The translations under genes were made by a program, and so were the position numbers. Of a stretch of 64,000 bases of DNA, positions 11,860 through 23,800 are shown in pieces. Origin of the DNA: Dicaeum eximium (taxonomy: Eukaryota > Chordata > Aves > Passeriformes > Dicaeidae); the NCBI GenBank assembly GCA_013396995.1, contig VWZP01008343.1, positions 316,208 to 380,207 on the forward strand. Reading direction: 5' to 3'. The notes below the pieces were generated by a model. It searched no databases and had not been told where the DNA came from. It was given only the letters and a program-made list of their open reading frames with translations. How positions within the stretch are numbered: the stretch's first letter is position 1; every line of letters starts with the position of its first letter.

Positions 11860-14800
11860 ATTTTCAGCAGTTGGTTATGTAAAACTTCCCGACACCATCG
11901 TGCGCCGTAGAACAGCGGCGTTTATTCATCGCTTGGTTCCTTCACCGAAGGAGGTCTAAGGTCTTTTTTTTTTGGTTTATCTTTGGTTTTTTTTTTTTGT
12001 TATTCCCAAAAATCGTTCTTAAAAACAAAACCAAACCAAAACCACCAACAACCAGGAACAGTAAAACTACATGGCCTAAGGCATTACTTAGAAGGAAAAT
12101 TGGTTAAACTGTCAAGGTTACAACCAATTTAAAAGACCATCTTAATGGGAAAATAAACTAGGCGACTGCAATTAAAATCTGTTTACATAATTAACCTTTC
12201 AAAATATTAATTATATTTTGCCATTTATTTCAAAGTATCATAGTTCTGTAATAATATGGTTACCCATCTACAGTCACAGATGATGATCATGACAGATATC
12301 CCCAAGTAAAGCAGGTGTGTGTGAAACAGTAACTCACAAGAGCCAATTAGAAAATCTGTGTACTTAATATATTTTATTTGGTACTCAGTAAGCAGATGGC
12401 TATGAGACTGAAGATCCCAAGCAGCATGTCCTCGACACGAGCCTTGCTGAAGCTGATGACATGATAGCTGCTTTCCTTTCAGGCTAACAGGGAACAAGAG
12501 AGTAGACAACTTATTGGAAAAAGAAAAAAAAAAAAAGTGGTATGTTTAGGAAGCCTCCTGAGAACATAAAGTTCTTTATAGCTGAGCCATCAGCTTATGG
12601 ACACTTTTTGTGAATGGTTGTTGGTTTCTGTAGTGTTTTGCTAATCTGTCTAGATGTATGGCTTGTCTTAAGGAATATCTCTATTGTGTTTATTTCTCAC
12701 TTTTTTGTTCTGGCATGCTTCTAAAGCTGTCAGTCAGCAGGGTCACTGATCGCAGTGTGTGTGTTTTCCACACGCAATACCCAATTCACTGTTCTTTCTG
12801 CTATATGCTGTAGTAGTGCTGCATTGGGTATCCGATTTTTATAAAGCAGGAGTATTACTGAGAGAGATGGCAGCCTTGGCTTTGGTCTGCAGCATCATTT
12901 TCAGAGCCTGTTTGTACTATGGCATGTCTTCAGCACTTTTAACAACTAGCAGAAGCATTGGCTCTATTAACCCTAGTTTCTGTCTTGGCAAAAGACATAT
13001 TATGCCTCTGGTTGGGTTGAATGATAAACTGATGCATCATGGAGAATGGTCAGATAAATATTGTGCTAGGTGGACCTTTGATTTGAAGCAAAAAGGCTGT
13101 TCTTGATAGCTAAAGGTCTTTGTTTCTGATAGTCCAAACACTGGAAAGAATGCTGTCTGAAAGTAGGCAAAATTGCAAATAAGAGGCAGGGGTTCAATTT
13201 GCATCTAGATGTGTCCATATTAAAAGTCTGTTAAAAGCAGCAAGAAAAGGAAAGCAGAGAGGCAATAAAAGAAACGTTTGTAGCCTAGCTGGGAGAGAAT
13301 AAACAAAGAAATGAGCTTTGTGGGAAGGCAGAGCTCCAACTGAAAGTGAGGTTTGGGAGCGCAGTCAAGAAAACTTCTTGTCATTTAATCCCACTGTGCT
13401 GGGAAAACAAAGCTCTCTCTACAGGCTTTGTTAATAAACAGGACTGTATTCGAGATGCGTATGATTCTGTCACCATTTTTTCCTTCAAACAGAAAGATTT
13501 CAGAAGTCTGAACTGTTTGGGCTGAAAGGGGGGAACAAAATTGAAGTGTTACATGCCTAGTAACAAGTTTGCTATTTTTGCAGTGTGTGTCACTTTGCTC
13601 CTGTGGAAGTTGGGGGGAGATGCTCGAGTACCGCTCAACCCAGTCAGGGCCCCCTGGGCGAAGAAGGGTCCTGCGTGGGCATGGACCTGCCTTCAAGCCA
13701 GGCATGTTGCAAGGCCTGGAGCCTCTTCTGCCTGATGAGCCATCCCTTTGCCTCCAGTTTCAAAACTGGCAAGTTAAGAGTGCCAGGTTTTAAAGTACAG
13801 GACCACCATATCTGTCCTGAAGCCCGGGAGCCCAGTTGTCTTCCTGCTGTCACTCTTCCTTTCTGCACCCAATGTCACTGTGGAAGGTGCTGAGGAAGGT
13901 GGTGGCGCCTTGCCCCAAATAGCCCATGCCCCATAACCCCTTATCATAGCAGGTGCTGCTTCAGCCATGCAGGTTTTAAGGCATCAAAACAAACTGTGAG
14001 AGGGGTAGAAGCACAGATTTCACATCCTTTGTACTTAGTTTCTGCACTGCAGTCTAAAAGCACATGGTAAACTTAGGGAAAGAGTGTATCTTACATGTTT
14101 TGAGTATGAGATGTATGGACAGGTGCTGTGGTGTATGGTCCCTGGCAGCCCTGCTGACTGCACAGAGCCCAGCCCTTGTCTTGGCTGTGTGGCCCCTGAG
14201 TGCTTTGGTAGGGAGGGAGCAGGACTTTGTTACACTCTATTTTCACACTTAAGCAAAAACATTAATCCACAAGGCATAATAAAAACTGAACATGACCATG
14301 TTTAATCAGAGGATTTAATGCATGAACCATTACTGGCTGGAGTAGAAGCTGATTTGATTTTCCTTGGCCCACCCTCTTCTTTTAAAACCAATTTTGGAGC
14401 ATGAGGTCTACTTGCGGTTTCAGGTTATTACCTTCTTGGTTGTTCTCCCAGAGAGAACCTTCCCAATACTTTAGAGTATCAAATTGCATATTTAGAGTAC
14501 CAATGCAAGTACAATTTAATTATTTCATTTTGCTGAGCCCCAGGAGTCATAGTGGAAGAAGAGTGAGGTACAATGGGAATGGAGTCTGGCTGATGGCATC
14601 ACTGTGGGCTCAGGCCTGGGGAAGATTTCAGGGTGCTGTTTGCTGTGGCCCTTATGAAGACTGGACCAACTCCAGGGTGGGTCCTGTTCTCTGCAAGTGG
14701 TTTTCCATCTGTCTGCCTTGCCTCCTGTACCCACAGGTAGAGCAGAGCCAGAACCTGTCCTCAGGCCTAAACAAGTTGTCATTCAGGTGCTGAGGTTTGA

Positions 14801-15285
14801 TCCGAATCCTACCCATTGATTGGTCCTGTTTTCAGTCTCGGAATATTTACCACACCAACTCCCAGAGATGCTTTACATGCCAAATACAAAAGTTTTACCT
14901 TCTTCATTTTTTTTTCTTTTTTTTTTTTTTTTAATTTTGTAGAATGACAGTAGCTGGGAAGAAAGGTATTTTGGAGATTATAGGTATAAAAAACATTGTT
15001 TAAGTATTTAAAAAATTTTAATTAGGGAGGTAGTAGTATAATGTTTAATACAAACTTTTAAAATATCCACATAAATAGTATGTTTTAAAACATACTTTTT
15101 GAGGAAGTTGCAGCTAACTAGGATAGTCATAATCAGAATGGTAATCTTTGTTAATATTTTGTTTGCCTTTAGTTGAATAATAGTAATTCATTTTAAATAG
15201 AATTGAATACTGAGCTTTGACACTAAGTGGACCTTAACGTTATTTTATTCCGATTTCTCTGAAATTAATCTAATTAACCGGAATC
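11860..15285. other. Intergenic region between the NAA16 and MTRF1 CpG islands
   Basis: About 3.4 kb between two divergently transcribed genes. It contains homopolymer runs (T tracts near 11965 and 11990, A tract near 12525, T tract near 14920) and moderately GC-rich unique sequence at about 13600-14800. That stretch carries several short overlapping frames in multiple phases, with no recognisable protein family and no consistent splice structure. I see no gene. Confidence 0.6.
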
Positions 15286-15365
15286 GAAAGGCGGAGGCTG
15301 CCTTTGCCGCCGGCGTGGCTCAGGCGGCGCCGGCGGGGGCACGGGAAGCGCCTTTTCCCGCAGGC

Positions 15366-15458
15366 ATGCTGGGACTGGGAGTGCGCCCGCCGCACTTCCC
15401 GTCTGCCATGGCCGCGCGGGCCGCGCCGGGATCCGTGCGGCGCCCGGGAGCGCGGACG
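15366..15458 (+). other. MTRF1: MTRF1 non-coding exon 1 (3' part) with an upstream ORF start
   Basis: The 3' border is a strong GTGAGT donor at 15459, and the next recognisable acceptor in the gene is the TTTCAG before 17420. An ATG at 15408 sits in a near-ideal Kozak context (GCCATGG), with a second in-frame ATG at 15366. From 15408 the frame runs 17 codons to the donor and, if spliced to 17420, ends at TAA 17432-17434 after 21 codons, 8 nt before the main start. The 5' limit of the exon is unknown; 15366 is only the first in-frame ATG. Assignment to MTRF1 rests on position, orientation and the splice sites. Confidence 0.6.
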
Positions 15459-17419
15459 GTGAGTGCCGGAGCCCCGGCGCCGCCGGTACTCCTGCCTCTT
15501 GTGCCCGCTCCTGCCTCTTCTGCCCGCTCCTGCCTTTCCCTGCCCGCCCCTGCCGCCTCTCCCTGCCCGCTCCCGCTTCCCCTGCCCGCTCCCGCTTCCC
15601 CTGCCCGCTGAGCCCCGCAGCGGGGCCGCGCTGCCGCGGCGCTCCCTGCGCGGCTGTCGGGGGCTTTGCTCGGCGTGGCCGCGGTGGGAGGTGCTGCCGG
15701 GGCTCGAGCTGCTCCTGATCCAGTCGGTGAGCATTGGAGTACCTCTTCCTGCCGTGTACCTGCGAATTCGTATGGGCCTGAGTGCTGCTGCGTGGCGCCG
15801 GTAGCATCTTTGGTTGTGAGAAATGCATTTTATAATCTCTGAAAGAGTTCGCAAGATTGAGAACTCTTTCCTGTCTTGATTTTTTTTTTAAAATTATTAT
15901 TATTTTAATGGGACAATTACAGTTGTCACTTTCGCTTCCTGGTTTTTGATTTGTGGTGTGCATAAGGTAGTTTTAATCACATAAAAAGTTACTATAGTCT
16001 GGTTTGGAGATCATTTAACAGGTCATCTAATGCTCATAGCTCTGTAAAAGTTATGTCTATTTTTACGCAAATGTGGTGTGGCTGCCCCTCTCTGAGAAGG
16101 AGATACCTTTTTTATTTAACATGGCAAAATTATTTTGAAACTTCTGACTTCCTTGAAGGTCTGTGTCATTTCATTACTCTTTTTTTTCTTTCTTTTTTTT
16201 TTTTCTTTTGCTTTTAAACCCAAGAATTTTATTTCTGAGAGCCCAGGCAAAGCAGTGCAACAAATTAGTTATTATTTGAGTACATTGCTTCTTACGTACA
16301 CCAGTAAAAATTAGCTAGATGGTTGTAATTAATGTGTTTAATGAATTAATTAAAATAAAATATAACATTAATATTTTAAAACTGAGTTGATGATGGTCAT
16401 CACTCAGCAAACAGCAATGGGCCATGCTGATCTGGAGCAGGTCCATATTCATCAGCAGAATTAGGTCTTTTGGAACTGAGTCCACTCATGCTTAAATGCA
16501 GGATTTAAATGCTTCTTTGCATGTTAAACCTTTTCTGTGTGAGTAGCCCTAGAATAAGTGTGATCTCAATTTAGTCTTCCTGGTAGAGTCTTGCGCTCCA
16601 TATATAAAATGTTAGAGCACAGTAGTAATTCATAACATAGTTTGCAATGTTGATGATATAAAATGAAGAGGAAATGATCTTTCATAGCAGCAGTAATGCT
16701 AAGGGGAGCCTGGGTCCTGTAAAACTGTAGGCCAAATGTCTCAGAAAAATACAGGAGTTGTATTTCAGAGTACCTGCTTCTTACTCCCTTCTTGGTTGGA
16801 AAATACTATGTTGCTTAAGTGTAAATGTATCACAGTAAGGAGTATACAGGGGACGTAAAGCACATAAAGCAGTTCTCCTGTCTTCTTCATATATGAGTGA
16901 GTGGTTTTTTGTAAGTGCATTGCAGTCCTATTGACTGATCTGTTGTGCGGTCATCTACTTATGTCCTCCTTTTATGGTAGTGGATAGAATTTGGAACATA
17001 ATTCTGGACATTTCTTACATTCTCTATATAGAATTCTTTACCTCTAGTATTGATTTGTCTTCTCAGGAACATTTTTCTTTCATCAGTAAGGCATAAGATG
17101 GTTGGATGAAGCTATTGTCTGTAAAGCCTCATCCACAGGAGCTTTTCCATAGTATAAATAAACTGTTCGAGGAGGTGAGAGAAAATACTTTTTCCAGCCC
17201 TCAGTCAGTAGAACAGTAGTGATAAGAGCTTCTCGTTTAAACTGGGACTAGAACAGGAATAGTTTTGTCCATAATAGTTGCATTTGTGTCGGTGTAATCA
17301 AACCAGGATATGGGCTTGATGCCATCCTTATGTTTGTTTGTTGTGGGTTTTTTTAAATAAAACTCTTTCTTTTTCTAGATAATGACACTGGCCAATGTAC
17401 TGTGTACTTTTAATTTCAG
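15459..17419 (+). other. MTRF1: MTRF1 intron 1
   Basis: Bounded by GTGAGT at 15459 and TTTCAG ending at 17419. The first 150 bases hold a GC-rich tandem repeat; the remainder is AT-rich with T tracts around 16180-16210 and no recognised exon or repeat. The length depends on exon 1 splicing directly to exon 2; an unrecognised 5' UTR exon could lie inside. Confidence 0.55.
15489..15607 (+). repeat. Degenerate GC-rich tandem repeat, six units of 19-23 bp
   Basis: Six adjoining pyrimidine-rich units, each ending in TGCCCG: two of the form CTCCTGCCTCTTSTGCCCG, two longer variants, then two identical copies of CTCCCGCTTCCCCTGCCCG. It begins 31 bases after the MTRF1 exon 1 donor. The identity of the last two units suggests recent slippage. 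Confidence 0.9.
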
Positions 17420-17878
17420 GTGGTGGAAAAATAAGAAACAAAATGAAACCTTTCCAAAAGGTCTGTCTTTTCAAGAGCCTGCTTGCCAATTGCTGCTGTC
17501 ACAGCCAACTTGACAGCTGTCTTCTCCCTCCCGTTGCAAAGAAGATAGGATGCGTGGTGGGACTGCACAACCATGGATTTTGGAGGCCAAAGCCTTTATT
17601 GGACACAGCTAGAGTCACTCTGTCTTTTAACAGTTGGCACAGGAAAAACCATCAGCATTCTCAAGCTTTGTGGAAGCATGAGGCTGTGCAGAAGTATCTG
17701 GAGTCTCTCAGCAAGGAATACCAGCAGGTTAGTCATCAGTTAAGTGCAGACTCATTAAATGACTTTGAGCAAAGAACCCTGAGGAGAAGATGTGCCGATC
17801 TGTCCCCCATTGCAGCTGCGTTTCAAGAAATCAAAGAGGCTGAAAGAGAAGTTCAGGAGTTAGAAGCGATGTGCACAG
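17420..17878 (+). CDS. MTRF1: MTRF1 exon 2 (first coding exon; CDS from 17443)
   Basis: Acceptor TAATTTCAG ends at 17419; donor GTAAAG follows 17878. The ATG at 17443-17445 is the first in frame after the acceptor and gives MKPFQKVCLFKSLL, a basic leader fitting a mitochondrial signal. The next conserved block is LWKHEAVQKYLESLSKEYQQ, matching human MTRF1 in this region. The exon carries 145 codons plus one base. The 5' UTR part is 23 nt and holds the TAA of the upstream ORF. Start context is modest (A at -3, A at +4). Confidence 0.95.
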
Positions 17879-20800
17879 GTAAAGGAAAACACATCTACTT
17901 GCTTGCTTTGGAGCAGCAGCTGTGCTTGTGATAAATTTCATTGCCCAGCCTTTGAGGAAAGCTTGTGAGTAAGTTCAGCCAGCCCTGGAACACTCCCTGG
18001 TCCTCCCTGCTCCCGGGAGCTTGTGTGCTGCAAGGGCTTTCTGCATCCAGCCACATCCTTCTGTTTTTCATCTCATCTCACTTTAGTTGGAGGTCTTAAT
18101 ATGGTAATTTTGGGAGAGTAGGGATTGTCTGTAACCTCAGAGATATCTATCTAACAGAAATAGTTGGGAAGTGTTCATTTTGAGGTTGTTTTTCAGTTAA
18201 ACTGAGCGCAGTTTGAACTGAAGGAAAAAACTAGCGAGGCTAAAACCTTTGATAGATGCAGACCTGAACCGTGTTATTTAAAATGGGATTCCATCTGACC
18301 AGTTCAGTGATATTTATTGAGCAAATGACATGAACTTTCATTAGGCTCTGAGTTGTCAGCTTCCAGTTTAAATGGCAAAAGCTAACATTTCTTTGAAAAT
18401 ATTTGGGGAGTCCTTTAAAGAGTAAAAAAGGATGGTTGTTTGTGAAGCTGCTGTTTTTCAATAGTCTGCTACAGCAGAAGCTGGAGTAAAAAAGAATTAA
18501 AAATTGTCACTGGTTTTTGTAACATTTAGGAATAAAAAAGTACACAGGGAATAAATAAAAAAAATTACAAAATAAGTAATGGTGCAACATTTCAGAAAAA
18601 AACCTGGCATTGTTACAAGTGTGAGGAGATGCACGCAGTAGGAAGGAAAAAATGGCATCCATTCTGCTACAGTAGTAAATATTAAGCTGAGAGAGGGAAA
18701 CACTGACCTGGAGAGCATGGGGTTTACATTAAAGCAGTGAAGGAGGGGAAGATCAAAGGACAGGAGGAATCAGTACCCAGCAGTGTAGATGGAGGAGGAC
18801 GAAAGTTCATGGTGCTTTTCATACAGAGAGCCAAGGGGTGTGGATAAAACTGTAAGAACCATACTGAAATAAAGATGTAAATGTAACTTATTTAGACAGG
18901 TAGAAAACATTTGTATACTTTAGTTTTAAAAATAAATAGATGTTTGTGCATTTGGGAAAAAAATGATTATTTAAAATATTTTAATCCTCAACCCTCTCTA
19001 ATTCTCTTCACTGGAGAAAAGAGGAGAAAGAATGAAGGAGAGAAGGTACAAAAATTTAACGCTGAAAAAGAAATGTTCTTGGAAGAATTAAAAAGTATCA
19101 AGAAAACTCTGGAAAATTCATATTTCAACTTAGAAGGGCTGTTTTTGGATCAAATTTTAAAAACAAAGAATTTTTCCAATTCTATAAATTATGCTGTGGA
19201 GGGATGGAGTGAGTGGGAATTGATGAAGGGAAAAGAATGATAAAAAATTACAGCCAATAAATTAATTAAATAGAGGCAAATTATTCTGTCTGTACCATTT
19301 ATCCTGTGGCCAAGTGAAACACAGATGTCCCCTTCATTTGGCTGTTCACTGTTTTCCACTTAGCTCCCTAACTGACCCTCTTCTCTCTAGTACCTGAATT
19401 CCTGACAATTGATGTAGGATTTTATATTTGCAACACTCAGTGAAGCAGAAAAATATTTCCCAGTTTCCCTCTGGTGATGTGAGTCACAAGGTAGGTTAAG
19501 TGAATTCTGTTTTGCAGGAAGCTGGGAATGGGATACCAATCCTTTGAACCTTAGGCTCATTGGTCACCACCAGACCATCTCTCAGCGCTGTTGACAGTAG
19601 TTAATTTGATACTGTTTATCTAACTGATCAATAAACATACTTTTTGGACCAGCGAGAACTGATTGAGAGTCCAGTTCTGTGCTGCATCTGAGACAAACCT
19701 ATGGTTTCCATGCTAGCCACAAGGCAGAAGGTTTTCACCTTCTCTTTGTCGGTTTGTTCCCTCATTCTTACTCCCAGCTGCTCAAAGCTGGCTTCAACCA
19801 CTCCCTCCTCATTTGTGTTGGTAATTGTCAGTTGTAATTTAAGTCTAGTTCAACTTCGCATGGTAAGAACACGTGCTTATTCAACCAGACTTGATTTTTT
19901 AATTTCAGTGAGTTGAATTGTTTCACTTTCTGGTGAGTAGAAAAGTGAAAAGAAAGATGAAAAGGAGAGGGGGTTCCCTGTTTTAGCAGTGACAGGTTTT
20001 CCACTTGACTCCAACTGTTTTCCAAGTTTCTACTTAGTGTATAATCTATTGCTAACAACATTTTTTGTTACTGTAAGATGGAGCCTCCAAAGCAGAAAAG
20101 GCTTGGAGCTTCTGTGAGCTTTACCTGAGAATGTTGTAGTTTGTCAGTACGCTCTAAAATGTGGGATGGGGCAGTCTAATCACAGGTGAAATATCTGCTG
20201 CTCCTTCTAGCACACCTGGAGAATATGATCATTGAGTTAGCAATGTGCATCCTGGCTTGGACTGCTGTTATTTGAGTATTTCATGCTGGCAAAACACTAC
20301 AAGCTGTTCTGTGCTGCAGTGCATGTCTTTGGACAACTGTGCTATAATTTGCTCTCAGTGAGATTGGCTAACATCTATTCCTGTTGTTTGAATTTAGAGC
20401 TAGACAGCAGAGATGAGAAACAACTTCTGGAACTTGCTTTAGAAGAGAAGGAAAGCCTGGATAAAAAAATGAACACGTTGTGCAGAAAGGTGAGCCTGAG
20501 GTAAAATTTTACAGCTTTGTAAATAAAGATGTCAGAAAACCTTTCCTTTATGATCTTACCAATAGATTCTGACACTTGAGTTTAATGAAACACAAGTCCA
20601 GCTTCTGTATTCTCCCTGAAAAGAAGTGCCAACATTGATTATTAATAAGCTTCTTAGAGACTATTGTGTCTTTAAAGATGATTATTTGAGTAATTTCTCT
20701 TGCTTACTTGTCTGTCTGTAAATGCTGAAGGGGATTAAAAAAATGGTGAGTCTGTGCTACTGAGACTTACCATGACATCCTAGTAACTGTTTGTAGCAGT

Positions 20801-23800
20801 GGAGCATGCACTCTTGAAGAATTTCTGATTGGAACTTGCAGTCCCTTCATTTTCTCTTCAGCTGACAGCACCCCATGATTAGGGAAGATATAAGCAAAGA
20901 AGTTGAAACATTTCTGTGGAGCCCACTGTGTTTGGGCTCATTTCTATACTCAGACTGAAGTAATATGAAGTGTGACTTTCTGAAAAATGAGATTAAATGT
21001 AAATATTGGCTGGGTTAGCTAATAACTTTGTTTTCATAGGTAGCTGGGGCTGGGGTGGGTGACCTGGCACCTGACTTGGCAGGTCTGGATTTTCAGCCAG
21101 CTTTCATGTGGATGCACTAGCATGTTGCATTTCCACACTGACTGCACTGTGTTGCAATTGTCATTGGACAGTTTTTAGTCCTACTTAACCAGCTTGCCAA
21201 AGTCAGTGGTTGTGTGTGCTCAGGCTGTGGCAATTGTGAAGGCTGGCTGTGAATTAGATTAAGAGAAGATCCAGGGTCATGAAGGAGATAATGGCATTCT
21301 TTTTTTTTTTTTTTCAGCTTTTCCAGCTTCTAGTGCCAAAGGAAAAATATGATAGAAGTCCTGTCATACTAGAAGTGACAGCTGGCAGAACAACTGGAGG
21401 TCAGCAAAGCCCCTGCAGTGAAGATTACTTCCAACCTCCATCCAACTCCATTAAACCTTTTATGGGTTATTCTTAATGCTTTTTTTATACTTTTCTGGCA
21501 TAAAGCTGTACTTTCTAAAGATGAGCATTAACCTGCCTAATGACTGGGGTTAGAGTTGCAGATAAATCAAAAAACTGCTGTTTGTGTGATAATGCCTTTT
21601 AATTTTTAGGGGATATCTGCCAACAGTTCACTAAAGAAATGTTTGACATGTACCAGAGCTATGCCGACTACAAACGTTGGACCTTTGACATCGTGAACTA
21701 CACACCAGCTGAGATAGGTACAGCAGTTCTTCAGAGATTCCAAGACAAATTGAAAGCAGTGTTTCTCTGCTGTATTTGTCACACACTGTTTGTCTCTCCA
21801 GGAGGCTTGCATCATGCTGCTGCTCATATTTCAGGAGAGAATGTCTACAGGCATCTGAAATATGAAGGAGGGACTCACCGAGTCCAGCGAATCCCTGAGA
21901 CGGGCATGTCATCAAGAATGCAGCGTATTCACACTGGGACAATGTCAGTCATTGTCCTCCCTCAGCCAGAGGAGGTAAACTGTTCATTGGTGTGAAGATG
22001 GTGCTGAACCCCTGCTCTCCCATTTTGGCATTGGAGTAGGTGTTATTTAAAAACATGTTACTGTTTTGGGGATTTCACTGATAAGCAAGTGCTTTGTGCA
22101 AGTCCCAGCAAATGAACCACAAGTGCTCTGACTCTAAGAGGTGATAGTCCCTGGCTCTGTACCTTACATGTATAAATGGATCATCAGAAGCAACTTCGTG
22201 GAGATTTGCTGTTGCCTGAAATGGCATGTGAGTGAGTAATCATTTCATTAAGTGTTCCAGCCCCAACACTGGCTGCTAAGGCTCACTGCTATGAGTAAGC
22301 CAATTTTAAATTACATCACATACTAAGACACAGAATATATAAAAAAAATACTCAGTGTTGCATAGCAATGTGATCCTCTACAGTACTTTTAAATTTTTTT
22401 TTTGTTTCATTTTAATTATTAGTGTCCTTCTCCGATAAATCAAGGACAGTCTCCTTTGAATGTGTGTTGGCTATTCTGTCTGAGATCTCACTGATACCAA
22501 CAGTTCTGACTTAGACCACCAATTTACACAAAAAACCAGATCCTGTAGGCTTTTCCTGCACCTTCTTCTGCTTCTTCGTGGTACTTTCCGTGCAACATTG
22601 ATCAGATCTGAATGTTCCTTTCCCATCCACTGATCTCAAACTATGTTCCAGGTCATCATGGACTCCTATTTCCAGTGTAGCAATCCTTACTTGAATGGAT
22701 CTGGATATACCTATTTTCTCCTCAGATGATTCTAAGTACTGCTGCAAGAATCGTTCAGGCTTGACTCATGATCAAGATCCTTGCACTGTTGTTCAGAAGT
22801 GTTTTTTAAATCCTTTCTTATTTCTTAGCCTCTCTGCCAAAGCTAGTGGTTTTGCAAAACATTGATTGTGTTTTGTTTGATACACACACATACCTTGTTT
22901 TGTGAAGGACCTGGAGTAAGAGTTTGAAAAAACTAAGTGAAATCTTTACGGCATCATTTGATTTTCAGAGATATTTGACACTGTATTTTTTAAATTATAA
23001 TGATTATGACTTACTTAGGAACAGTTGTAAAGGAGCAATTTTTTGAGAAGTGATTTCTTATTAATGCTGAGTGTCACTGTCATCCAAATGTTTTTAGAAT
23101 GAGCAGGAAGTCATAATCTTCTTTTATTCTAGGTTGATGTTAAAGTGGATCCCAAAGATTTGCGTATAGATACATTCAGAGCCAGAGGAGCGGGAGGGCA
23201 ACATGTTAACAAAACTGATAGTGCTGTGAGGATTGTGCACCTTCCTACAGGTAAGTCTGGCTGTACTTTGTACTTTTAATCACACTGAATCTGTATAGTG
23301 AAAAGGAGGCTTGTGTCCTGCAGGTTGTCTCTTGGAGGGCTGGGCCTTATAGCAAAAAAAGAGAAGTAACCCCTTCTGGTTCTGTCCCTCTTGTAGCCAG
23401 GCAGTATGAGAAAGGGGCTGTGTACCAGGGGCATGGTGATTATGCCAGTTCTGTCTTTAGAGGGAGTGTTTCATGAACACACTGTCTTTGAAGGATGGAA
23501 GAACAAATGGAGGGTGACAGGGACAGGGTAGAAGATGTAAATGATTTGCACTGTGTGCTCTGTACCTTCAGCAGTAATGGCCACTGGCAAGCATGGGCAT
23601 GCTTAGCCTAGCTGGAATCTCTGTAGTTACATGACTGATTAAAAAGAAGGCCTGAAGATTTTCATTCAATACTAGATAATGCTAGCATGTGTTGGATAGA
23701 AAGGAAAATGTATGTTGATGGGAAGGTACTGTGTAGACTGGACCACTCTGTCTTTTTTGGGATTTGTTTTATTGAAACTCAGTGAGCTTCTCTCTCTAAG

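Larger units (their letters stand above)
15290..15800 (+). promoter_or_regulatory. MTRF1: CpG-island promoter and non-coding exon 1 region of MTRF1
   Basis: A compact CpG-rich block abruptly bounded by AT-rich sequence. It includes the presumed MTRF1 exon 1, whose donor is at 15459 (GACG|GTGAGT), and a degenerate GC-rich tandem repeat just inside intron 1. The transcription start was not determined. No TATA box is evident, as expected for a housekeeping mitochondrial gene. Long minus-strand frames here (15270-15963) look like compositional artefacts. Confidence 0.75.

Noticed and set aside
15270..15963. Minus-strand frames of 194 and 229 codons opposite MTRF1 exon 1
   Set aside because: Compositional artefacts of the CpG island and the GC-rich tandem repeat; two frames overlap with no recognisable domain.
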